DNA of 41,429 bases, taken from positions 1-41,429 of the forward strand of contig CAZMGT010000033.1 of NCBI GenBank assembly GCA_964565895.1, given 5' to 3'. Every line of letters starts with the position of its first letter. The stretch's first letter is position 1. Positions 8,447 to 16,298 of the stretch are shown here, in pieces. The translations under genes were made by a program, and so were the position numbers. The notes beneath the pieces are model-generated. The model searched no databases, had not been told where the DNA came from, and saw only the letters and a program-made list of their open reading frames with translations. Source of the stretch: CAZMGT01 sp964565895. Its GTDB lineage: Bacteria; Armatimonadota; Zipacnadia; UBA1398; CAZMGT01.

Positions 8447-9634
8447 GTGCAAATTGTTTACGTCATAGGTCGGTACTGGCCGGCAACGGGGGGCGGGCCT
8501 CTTCAGACGCGTGAGCTTGCAATACGCATCGCTCGGGACGAGAACGTGACCGTGGTTGCTCTGTGTAACACGAGCGCCCCAAACGCGTACAGCGAGCATA
8601 ATGTTAGCAAGCCTTCACCTGGAGAAGAATACCAGGACGAGCGCGTTTGTGTGAAAATTGTTGAGCGCAAACCATGGCAGTGCGCGTTACTGCGGCTCCC
8701 CCTCCTAGGCGTCCCTCGCTTCCGGATCGCCCGTGGTGCGTGGAAGTACTTATTCCAGAGATTCATTGCCAGTTGGATTGTAGAGAACGTTCACTCAGCG
8801 TCCCTTATACACAACGTGCAGGTCGGCCCCGATGCTCTTACTTGGGGAGCGTTTACCGCGTCGCGCATTCTTAAGATTCCTTTCGTGCACACTCCGTATC
8901 TTCATCCGAGCTATAACCCGGGATGGCTTGTGCGGATATACAGACAAAGCGATGCTATCGTAGCTATGACCGAAAGAGAAAGAGAGCGCCTGATAAGCTG
9001 GGGTGTTGCCCCACAGAGGGTGCACGCAATTGGCGCTGGTCCCATTCTGTCACCCGTGCAAGTGGACGGGAAAGAGTGGAGAGAGAAAATGGGGATCCGG
9101 GGCTCAGTGGTTTTGTTTGTCGGGAGAAAGACTGCATATAAGGGTTGTGCACACTTGCTAGAGGCAGCCGAGTACGTTTGGCGCGTCCAGCCAGATGTAT
9201 ATTTTGTGTTTGCTGGGCCGACCTACGAAGATGTAAAGGAAGCGTTTGATAGGCGGCAGGACAAGCGAATTATTAACTTGCCTCCTGTGGAAGGAGAGGA
9301 AAAGGCCGAGATATATCGCGCGTGTGACATTTTTTGTATGCCGTCTGCTGAGGAGAGTCTTGGCTCAGCTTATTTGGAAGCGTGGTCATGCAAGAAACCG
9401 GTGATTGCCTGCGATATTCCAGCGCTTCGCGAGGTAGTTGAGCCAGGTGCAGATGGACTGCTGGTGCGGCAGGATGCTAAGGAGATTGCGTGCGCGATTA
9501 TCTGTTTGCTTGAGAATAAGGAGTTGCGAGAACGCATGGGCGAAGCGGGGTATAAGAAAGTCACTACAAAATACTCGTGGGACAACATAGCAGCAAAAAT
9601 GCGGAGTCTTTATAGCTCGTTGGTTGGTAAGTAA
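8447..9634 (+). CDS. GT4-family glycosyltransferase
   Basis: A GT-B fold transferase of about 395 residues, probably adding one sugar to a lipid-linked surface-glycan unit on the cytoplasmic face. The N-terminal glycine-rich loop is YWPATGGGPLQTRELA. The donor domain has VVLFVGRKTAYKGCAHLLEA (motif GR..YKG) and the acidic donor motif SAEESLGSAYLEAWSCKKPV with an E-x7-E pattern. The frame opens at TTG 8378, overlapping the epimerase stop, but GTG 8447 gives the family-like start MQIVYVIGRYWP with a GGTGGTGG stretch just upstream. Overlap or very short spacing shows co-transcription with the epimerase. It is the only intact plus-strand glycosyltransferase in the locus. Confidence 0.85.
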   Translation: MQIVYVIGRYWPATGGGPLQTRELAIRIARDENVTVVALCNTSAPNAYSEHNVSKPSPGEEYQDERVCVKIVERKPWQCALLRLPLLGVPRFRIARGAWKYLFQRFIASWIVENVHSASLIHNVQVGPDALTWGAFTASRILKIPFVHTPYLHPSYNPGWLVRIYRQSDAIVAMTERERERLISWGVAPQRVHAIGAGPILSPVQVDGKEWREKMGIRGSVVLFVGRKTAYKGCAHLLEAAEYVWRVQPDVYFVFAGPTYEDVKEAFDRRQDKRIINLPPVEGEEKAEIYRACDIFCMPSAEESLGSAYLEAWSCKKPVIACDIPALREVVEPGADGLLVRQDAKEIACAIICLLENKELRERMGEAGYKKVTTKYSWDNIAAKMRSLYSSLVGK

Positions 9635-9716
9635 AGGCGAAAATGTTGCATTCGCTCACGAGGCTCATTGTTCACACAGTGCGTGGCGCTCTCTGTTTGA
9701 ACTTAGGAGGTTGTGG

Positions 9717-9773
9717 ATGAGCTTTATCGCTTGCCATAGCTTTTTGATAATCGAGCGCGCCACGGTTTGTTAG
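9717..9773 (+). CDS. Possible 18-residue leader peptide
   Basis: An ATG at 9717 follows AGGAGG (9705-9710) with an ideal six-base spacer, a better ribosome-binding site than that of the downstream flippase. The frame reads MSFIACHSFLIIERATVC and stops at TAG 9771-9773, 28 bases before the flippase start. It may be a translated leader, or the remnant of an older flippase start. Its reality rests only on the ribosome-binding site. Confidence 0.25.
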   Translation: MSFIACHSFLIIERATVC

Positions 9774-9801
9774 CCAGCGAAGGTGAACGGCAGGTCTTCT
9801 G

Positions 9802-11280
9802 ATGACCCGGAATAGCCTGGCTTTCAACTCCATCGTAGTTACTGCCGCTTCTCTGTTCGCTCGCGTGACAAACCTCTTGTTCGCAGCGTTTGCTGCGCGT
9901 GTTGTTCCGGTGTCCGAGCTCGGCTCATACTTTGCTGCCACGAGTATTCTCTCCATTTTCTTGGTAGCTGCGGATTTAGGACTAGCTCGGGTTATTGCTA
10001 GGGAAGTAGCACGCAGACCAAGCGCAGCTGATACCTATGCTAAGTCTCTTGCACCAACTGTCGCAGCTTTCGGCTTTGTGTTGATGTGCGGAGCGATAAT
10101 ACTAAGCATGACAGTCGCTCGGGATGAGTGCGCGAGGATGGTTCTCGCATGGGGTGGAGTGTCGCTCATTCCAGGGGCGCTGTGTGCTTTTTGGCTTTCC
10201 TTTGCGTGGGGCAGGGAAAGGTTGGCATACAACGCAGTGACCGACGCCGCGGGCTCGGCGATGATCTTGCTTGCCGGCGCTGCCGCTGTATACCTGTCAC
10301 GCAAGATGGCCACAGTAGCGTACGTTCTGCTGGGTGTGGCAGTGTTGCGTGGTGTGCTCAGCTTTTATTTTGTTCATCGAAAGCTGAGGATAAAGAGCGT
10401 TCCTTGGCGTAACGACTGGAGCATAGTGCGCTCTGCTTTGGCAATGTCCTGGCCGTTTATGATCTTCTCGCTCGCGGTAACTGTCCACGCCCGAGCGGAG
10501 ATCGTTCTTGTATCATGGCTCGCTGGCTCTTATCACGCTGGCCTCTATGCCACGGCACACCAGTTATCATATTCGGTGCTCCGGTTGCGCGAGGGGTTTC
10601 TTATCAGTCTTTTTCCGGTACTTTCCCGCGAAGGAGCGGCCGAAAAAAGCGTTTTTCTGGAGCATCTGCGGTCCACAATGGTCTGGCTTACTCTCCTGTT
10701 TGTTCCAGCGGCGGGCGGCGTAGGGCTGGTTTGCAACAAGCTTTTGGTGCTTGTCTACGGTAGGCCTTATGGTGACGCCGAGCACGTGTTGCGTCTTCTT
10801 GTATGGCTCTGGCCGGCAAGCGCGCTGACGGCCACATGTCTCCGGGGTCTCGCTGCAGTAGACCGGCAGGTGAGCTTATTGTGTGTAGTCGTCGTTACCA
10901 TGTGCCTTAGCCTTACGTGCAACGTTATTGCGATTCCTAAGCTTGGAATTTTTGGTGCAGCAACGACAGCGGTGGCCACGCAAGTGCTGTGCGGTATGCT
11001 AGCTGCTTCGTGCTTGTGGAGCACGCTACGCGATGCCAGATTTATCACGACAGCTGCGTCGCTCGAAGCTGGTCTCTTGTGTTGTGCTGGAGCCGCTGGA
11101 GTTTACAGAGATAGCATGCTAGCGGCTGCTGCGCTTACTATGTTTGGTTTGTGCATTCTCCTGCTGGTGCTGTGGAGAGAGGTAGCACTGCGTAAGCACA
11201 AACGTATAATAGCAAATTGTCTCACACGGAACGGTGCCAAAGTGCGGGTAAGGGAATCGAAAAGCGTTGAGGAGTCATGA
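9802..11280 (+). CDS. Polysaccharide flippase (Wzx-like, MOP superfamily)
   Basis: A 492-residue integral membrane protein with about 12-14 hydrophobic helices, expected to move lipid-linked oligosaccharide across the inner membrane. The N-terminus (NSIVVTAASLFARVTNLLFA, then ELGSYFAATSILSIFLVAAD) is the conserved first repeat of polysaccharide transporters. The centre (WPFMIFSLAVTVHARAEIVL and YHAGLYATAHQL) matches the helix 7 region, where polar residues line the substrate path. It follows the epimerase and GT4 genes after 167 bases and is the likely exporter of their product. The ATG at 9802 lacks a strong ribosome-binding site, while a short leader ORF with a strong one precedes it. The C-terminus is short and basic. 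Confidence 0.85.
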   Translation: MTRNSLAFNSIVVTAASLFARVTNLLFAAFAARVVPVSELGSYFAATSILSIFLVAADLGLARVIAREVARRPSAADTYAKSLAPTVAAFGFVLMCGAIILSMTVARDECARMVLAWGGVSLIPGALCAFWLSFAWGRERLAYNAVTDAAGSAMILLAGAAAVYLSRKMATVAYVLLGVAVLRGVLSFYFVHRKLRIKSVPWRNDWSIVRSALAMSWPFMIFSLAVTVHARAEIVLVSWLAGSYHAGLYATAHQLSYSVLRLREGFLISLFPVLSREGAAEKSVFLEHLRSTMVWLTLLFVPAAGGVGLVCNKLLVLVYGRPYGDAEHVLRLLVWLWPASALTATCLRGLAAVDRQVSLLCVVVVTMCLSLTCNVIAIPKLGIFGAATTAVATQVLCGMLAASCLWSTLRDARFITTAASLEAGLLCCAGAAGVYRDSMLAAAALTMFGLCILLLVLWREVALRKHKRIIANCLTRNGAKVRVRESKSVEES

Positions 11281-12477
11281 CGTATTTCTGCAAGCCAAAA
11301 TCGAGCACGCCGCTTGTTAATTGTCCGGTGAACAGTTATATGTTGGTTTACGAAAAACTACCTCATTGGCTGCGTTACCAACATACAGTGGACGAGGAGT
11401 AGCTAAGAGAACGCGCGTATCCGATGATTAAGGGTGCGGCTGAGTTTTATAGGAACTTTCCTAACGTGTGGAAGAAGGCAGACGGAAAGTGCCACATCCA
11501 CAACGTAAACGACCGCGAGCCGATTCTTTGCGCACAGAATACAATGAGCGAAGTGGCGGCGATGCACGGAATATTCCCCGTGGCAATTCGCGCTGCTGAG
11601 ATATTGGGTGCTGACAAAGAGCTGCGGACAAAGTGGCAGGAGTTTGTGGACAATTTAGTTCCCCTGCCTACGGGCGATGACCCCGATTCTCTCGACCCGC
11701 GAGAGCCTGGGATGCCGACAACCTGGGCGAGAGGGCGCGAGCCGGCGAAGGTTCCGCACAAACGCTATCGGTCGCCGCACCTTGTTGTCCTTGCCGTGCA
11801 CTACGACCTGTGCACGCTGGAGAGCGATCCTAAGCTATGGCGCATCGCCAACGCCGCTTTCGAGCTGCTTTATTCGCGTGGTGTGGGGCCAGAAACGCCG
11901 GCTTCTGTGCTTAGCTGGATGCCGATTGCTGCGGCAATGCTTGGGCGCGCCTACGATGTGAAGTATCTTATCCCAAGCCAAATGAAGCTCCTGCGCATGG
12001 CGCGCGATGGGCGCGTTCGCCCGACAGTTCTGGAAAATCGGATGTCGCTGGCGGAAGGCGAGCAAGCAGTAACTATCGAGCATTTGGGGCGCGCGAGCGA
12101 GACACGGCAACTGGCGCTGTTGCAAAGCGTTCCTGCGGGCCCCGGCGGGGAGCCGATAATTCGCGTGTTCCCTGCCTGGCCGAGGGAATGGGACGCCGAC
12201 TTTTCGCTTCTCGCCCGTGGCGCGTTTATGGTTTGTTCGTCCATACGCAACGGGAAAATCGGATTCGTGGAGATAAAAGCCCTGGTTGGCGGTGTGTGCC
12301 GCTTGCGCAATCCGTGGGGTAAGGGCGAGGCGACCCTCTATCGGAATGGCAGGAAAGATGGCAGCATAAGCGGAGAACTGCTTGAGTTTTGATACCAAAA
12401 AGGGCGAAAGTATCGTGGTAGTTATTGCCGGCGATAGGCCAGAGAATCACAGGAGGACGATTTTGCCCGAGCTATAG
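11277..12477 (+). pseudogene. Broken GH95-like glycoside hydrolase, C-terminal half
   Basis: The open part (11424-12392, 322 codons) encodes the end of an (alpha/alpha)6-barrel glycosidase and its beta-sandwich tail. Motifs are IKGAAEFYRNFPNVWKKADG, then MHGIFPVAIRAAEILG, then RVFPAWPREWDADFSLLARG and LVGGVCRLRNPWG. The frame upstream reads HWLRYQHTVDEE, then TAG (11400-11402, where the family usually has Trp), then LRERAYP. At the 3' end an extra T in a run of four (12387-12390) creates a premature TGA; without it the frame continues as EFDTKKGESIVVV to TAG 12475-12477. The catalytic N-terminal part is absent. The GH95 (fucosidase-like) call is moderate; another clan-L family is possible. 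Confidence 0.55.
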
Positions 12478-12673
12478 AAATTGAGTGTTCACGGTAGCGT
12501 GAAGGACCGCGATGGGATTAACTGGAAAACACTCGCTTCCCACGGGCCTATGACGTAGCGCGTTTTGCTCCTCGATTTACACCCATAATGTAGCACCCGA
12601 TATTATCGCTTGTTGCCTCGGTGCCCGCCCGACACGACGCGGCGATCCTGATTTACATGCTGCGCAACGCTCA

Positions 12674-14386
12674 CTAGTCGCGGGGCGTAAGCGGCTTGGT
12701 ATAGTCGCCGATTTCCTCGATGCGTACGTGGCCCGCTGGCGTCGGTTCTAGGGGAGCGACCGGAAGGGTAATCGTCTCGCCGAGAAACTCGATCTGCGGG
12801 AGCCTGTCGCGCGTAACCTTCGATGTTCCGATTTTCTTAAAGAACGGGAAAAGATCCTCGCCCACAGCAATGCACATATCCTCAACCATTTCGTCCCAGG
12901 TGAGTTTGTGCTGGGGGTCGTCCATCCAGCGCATGTGCTGGACCCACTTCCAACGGGTATACCAGGTAGGACCATAGCGGTCGTCAAGCTTCTGCCAGAT
13001 CCACCAGATCTTCGTCCACTGCTTGCTGTTTTCACCTGGTGGAACGTTGGAGATGTCGAAAGTGCAACCAGTTTTGTCAAACACGAAAACTCTGTTGCAG
13101 TCGCGATTGGGCTTGTCCCGCAGTTCCGGACGATACAGCGCGTTGATTTTTCCTTGGAACCAGCCGGCGTGGGCCTCGCCAGAGTTGGGGATGGGAGGAA
13201 TGCCGGCGAGCTCGCCCTTGGTGTTTGGCGGGCCGCCCATGGTATGGGCCAGCTCGTGGCCGAGGACGGAGAGAAACGCCAGGCGGTCCTTGCAGATGAC
13301 GCCCACGGTCCTTGGCCGGCCGCCAACGGCCCAGCCGCCCCCTCCGCCGTTGCAGGCAATTATCACAAACGGGTCTGTCGCCCGCGGCGAGGGATACCAG
13401 CGGAACAGTTGGTCGTAAACATCGCGCGCATCCTGGCGCGCGGCGCGGATTATTTCGTCGAGCTGGTTGCGCGTGTAGTAGATGGTCATCGGGCCGATCG
13501 TTACCTGCTGGTCGGGGTAGATGGTGTAGTTAAGCGGCTCGCCGCCGGCGGGAGGCATACCCTGCGCCGCCCAGGAGACGATCTCGCGCAGCAAAGCGAT
13601 ACGCTGCTCGCGCCCCTCGGGCTCCTTGCCGCCATACATTACGTCGTAGCCTTCGACGATAACCACGCGGCCCTTGCCGAAAGTGCGCCGCGCGCGAATA
13701 GGCGCGCCGCGCTTGCCCTTCCTGAGCACCTCCCAGCTCTCATCGAGGCGCAGGGCGGGGCGCGGCGTAGCGCCGTCCGGGTCCTCGTCGGTTTGTGGGC
13801 CGTAGGCGGCGCCAAAGACGGCGAGGAGCTTGTTTAGGCTCCACTGCTTGGCCGTTTGCTCGTCGCGCGTCGCTGTTCCCAAAACGATTAGCCCGCCGCC
13901 CTCGCGCACGAACTGAATGAGCAACTCGCGCTCCTCAGGGAGATACCCGGGAGAGGTGGGATCGTTTTGGTAGAGGATGACCACGTTGAATTTAGGATGG
14001 CGAAACCAGACATATGGCCAGGCGTCGCCCACGTGTATTCGCGTGCGGCTTTTTCCGGGAACGAGAACAGTGTCCAGCGTGGCATAGGTAACCGTTGCCC
14101 GAAAGCCGCACTGATTAAGCTCCCGCGGAAAGCGCCACATAAGGATGAACTTGCAGTTGTGCGCTTGGTCGATGAGCACGTTTATCCCGGTGTCGTGCGC
14201 GATTTTCGCCCTGCCGTAGTTATTCTTAAACCGCTCGAACACAGACTCCGGAAGCGTCTTACCCGCGCGCCACATGCTCTCCATTTCCGCCATGCTTAGC
14301 GGCTGCTCGCCTTGCGCGGCGCAGGCGTGCTCAGCAACAAGCAACAGCGCAGCAAGCAACAAGGCTGCGGCGAAGAAGGGTTTCAT
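12674..14386 (-). CDS. Secreted zinc metalloprotease with N-terminal glutamine-amidotransferase-like domain
   Basis: A 570-residue protein with a clear signal peptide (MKPFFAAALLLAALLLVAEH, cleavage near AHACAAQG). The N-terminal third (VVILYQNDP, then RELLIQFVREGGGLIVLGTA, and GKGRVVIVEGYDVMY) resembles the class I amidotransferase-like/DUF4159 fold used as a binding domain. The C-terminal part carries VLGHELAHTMGG, an HExxH zinc site, with a possible third ligand in NSGEAHAGWF about 25 residues on, as in gluzincin proteases. Several Trp-rich stretches follow (WTKIWWIWQKLDD, TRWKWVQHMRW). The substrate is unknown; it could be host glycoproteins or cell-wall peptides. It stands alone, divergent from the DUF4236-TPR gene. 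Confidence 0.65.
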   Translation of the reverse strand: MKPFFAAALLLAALLLVAEHACAAQGEQPLSMAEMESMWRAGKTLPESVFERFKNNYGRAKIAHDTGINVLIDQAHNCKFILMWRFPRELNQCGFRATVTYATLDTVLVPGKSRTRIHVGDAWPYVWFRHPKFNVVILYQNDPTSPGYLPEERELLIQFVREGGGLIVLGTATRDEQTAKQWSLNKLLAVFGAAYGPQTDEDPDGATPRPALRLDESWEVLRKGKRGAPIRARRTFGKGRVVIVEGYDVMYGGKEPEGREQRIALLREIVSWAAQGMPPAGGEPLNYTIYPDQQVTIGPMTIYYTRNQLDEIIRAARQDARDVYDQLFRWYPSPRATDPFVIIACNGGGGGWAVGGRPRTVGVICKDRLAFLSVLGHELAHTMGGPPNTKGELAGIPPIPNSGEAHAGWFQGKINALYRPELRDKPNRDCNRVFVFDKTGCTFDISNVPPGENSKQWTKIWWIWQKLDDRYGPTWYTRWKWVQHMRWMDDPQHKLTWDEMVEDMCIAVGEDLFPFFKKIGTSKVTRDRLPQIEFLGETITLPVAPLEPTPAGHVRIEEIGDYTKPLTPRD

Positions 14387-14408
14387 GGCCAGGCCTCCTC
14401 AAGCGCGC

Positions 14409-14430
14409 GCTGCCCGGCAGGGCAGCTTTT
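14409..14430 (+). terminator. Hairpin with T-run in a divergent intergenic region
   Basis: GCTGCCC (14409-14415), loop GGCA, GGGCAGC (14420-14426) and TTTT (14427-14430) form a perfect 7-bp hairpin followed by four T on the plus strand. It lies 23 bases upstream of the metalloprotease start, which is on the minus strand, so there is no plus-strand gene for it to end. It could stop antisense transcripts, or act as an operator or leader hairpin of the protease gene. Confidence 0.35.
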
Positions 14431-14666
14431 GGGGCACACTTTTCCGATACCGTAGCGCAAGAAAAGTTCGCGCTTTGGCGGAGAAGGCCTGCGAGCTTAG
14501 CCAGCCCCTGCGCAGCGAAAAGCGGCGGCAACTCGGCGAGCTGGCAGCGCCGCGAGGGGAGCGAAGGCAGAGGTTGGGCTGCGCTGGGAAAGAATTTTTT
14601 AGCTAGCGAGCTAGTCCCCGAGAAGGCAAGAGATCGGGAATTGACAGCGCATGGGGGGTGCGAGCG

Positions 14667-15695
14667 TTGGGCTTTCGCTTCTGGAAGCGGATAAAGATTG
14701 CCCCGGGGATAAGCATCAATTTGAGCAAGTCCGGCGCGTCGCTTTCGTTTGGCCCGCGCGGAGCAAAAATTACCGTCGGCCCGCGAGGACAGCGGACGAC
14801 GATCGGCATTCCGGGAACGGGGATTTATTACACAACGACGACCGAGCAGCCCCACACACCTCGCCGCGGAGCAGCCGTTGCCCCGCCCCCTCCCCCAGAG
14901 AGCAGGTTAACGCTTGGCTTCTTGCAGCGCCTGGCCACGCCTCCGGAGGAGCGCGAGCTTGTCGAGGGCTGCCGCGAGTTTGTTCAAGGCAACGAGGAGA
15001 ACGCCCTTGAGCACCTCCGCCGCGCGGCGCACTTGGCCGACGGAGCATACCTCGCCGGCGTGTTGGCGCTGAAGAAAGAACTGCTCGATGAGGCGGCAGC
15101 ATACTTTGCCCTTGCTGCGCAAAAGCGCGGGGAGCTTGGGCGATGGTTTGCCAAGTATGGCGTCCGCCCGGTGGTGCGCATTCCGATTACCGAGGAGCTT
15201 TCCGCGCACGTAGAGCCGACCTATCGCGGGGTGCTGCTTGCGCTGGTCGAGGTGCATCAGCGGAGGGGACGATGGCAGGAGGCGATCGACTGTCTGCGTT
15301 CGCTTCGCCGGCTTGCCCCGGAGGACGTTGTGGTTAAGCTTTCGCTCGCGGAGCTTCTGCTAGAGCTCAAGCCGGAGGACAAAGCGACGTGCCACCAGGT
15401 TGTGCGCCTTTCCCAGGGGGTGGAGAACGAGACAGCGGTGCACACGGCGTTGCTTTTGTATAAGGCGCGGGCGCTGCGCAAGCTGGGGCTGCTTGAGGCA
15501 GCGAAGGAGACGCTGAGCGAGGCCCTGCGGCGGAAGAAGGACCGCCCTGCGGAGCTGCTCCATGCGCTGCGCTATGAGCGGGCGTTGGTTTACGAGGAGC
15601 TCGGCGAGCGGTCGCGAGCGCGGCGGGAGCTGGAGCGCGTTTACGCCGAAGCGCCGGACTACGAAGACGTGGCGCAAAGGCTGGGGCTGAGATGA
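14667..15695 (+). CDS. DUF4236 domain protein with TPR repeats
   Basis: The first 55 residues (MGFRFWKRIKIAPG, then INLSKSGASLSFGPRGAKI and TTIGIPGTGIYY) are the DUF4236 domain, a small beta-rich domain of unknown function usually found at the N-terminus. A proline-rich linker near residues 70-80 leads to helical repeats through the C-terminus: EENALEHLRRAAHLADGAY, RGRWQEAIDCLRSLRRLAPE and LGLLEAAKETLSEAL have the TPR pattern. TTG 14667 gives the family-typical start and lies eight bases after GGGGGG; the frame opens at GTG 14658. The gene is divergent from the metalloprotease and has no operon partner. The protein is probably cytoplasmic and scaffolding; its role is unknown. Confidence 0.75.
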   Translation: MGFRFWKRIKIAPGISINLSKSGASLSFGPRGAKITVGPRGQRTTIGIPGTGIYYTTTTEQPHTPRRGAAVAPPPPPESRLTLGFLQRLATPPEERELVEGCREFVQGNEENALEHLRRAAHLADGAYLAGVLALKKELLDEAAAYFALAAQKRGELGRWFAKYGVRPVVRIPITEELSAHVEPTYRGVLLALVEVHQRRGRWQEAIDCLRSLRRLAPEDVVVKLSLAELLLELKPEDKATCHQVVRLSQGVENETAVHTALLLYKARALRKLGLLEAAKETLSEALRRKKDRPAELLHALRYERALVYEELGERSRARRELERVYAEAPDYEDVAQRLGLR

Positions 15696-16298
15696 GGGGG
15701 GCGCTTCTTCCGACCCTGCATCCGCTCTGCGCGAAGGGTAAGCAGCGACGGGGAGAGCAAGCGTTGCCCGCCATCGGTGCTCGGTGCGTAAACGTCAGAG
15801 AAAACACGCTTTGCGGCCGACCTTCGCCGTTCTCGCGCCGCGCCAGCTAGCGAATGGCGCGCCTTAGGCCTGGCGACCGGGCTGGCTAGCGCCAGCTTGG
15901 ATATGCACAGCCCTTCGATGCGTAACATTACCTGCAACGGACCCATTTGACCGGCGGCACACCAGGCCTGCCGCCCCGCGATGGACCCGCGCGAGATATT
16001 GGCCCCTGCATCATCGGAGGCGCGACAGTGCGACAGCTGTAACGCGAAGTGTACCAAAGCAACCTTCAGCCGGAGGCTTGTTACTGACCGGCATGAGCGC
16101 GGCCGCACCGACGGCATTACACGCCGCAGGCACTGGTGAGCTCCTGCTGCTACGCGCGTGGCGTGGCTTGGCGAGGGTATGTCGTGCGAGCGATAGCCGT
16201 TAAACCCTTCCTCATCGTTGGCGTTTTTATGTAGTGCCCGGCGCGAACTGCCGGCAAAGCCATCGGACGGAAAGCGCCAAGCTGCCAGAGGGCAGGGG
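15696..16298. other. Intergenic stretch with two hairpins
   Basis: No recognisable gene in these 600 bases. A 235-codon minus-strand frame crosses it but has low-complexity, Arg/Ser-rich composition typical of shadow frames in GC-rich DNA. Two hairpins stand close together: CGCGCCA-N9-TGGCGCG (15839-15861) and GCTGGC-TAGC-GCCAGC (15881-15896), each with GCTAGC in or next to the loop. They may terminate the upstream gene or structure the leader of the restriction-modification gene. Confidence 0.35.

Noticed and set aside
610..11402. Several broken genes have in-frame TAG, suggesting a recoded TAG codon
   Set aside because: apgM, hemL, the sulfatase and the DUF499-region neighbours show normal termination, and several intact genes here end in TAG. 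The broken genes also carry frameshifts and a TAA, and the expected residues at the stops differ (Tyr, Trp, Gln-like).
12908..13837. 309-codon plus-strand frame inside the metalloprotease gene
   Set aside because: The minus-strand frame has a signal peptide and an HExxH site; the plus frame has no motif.
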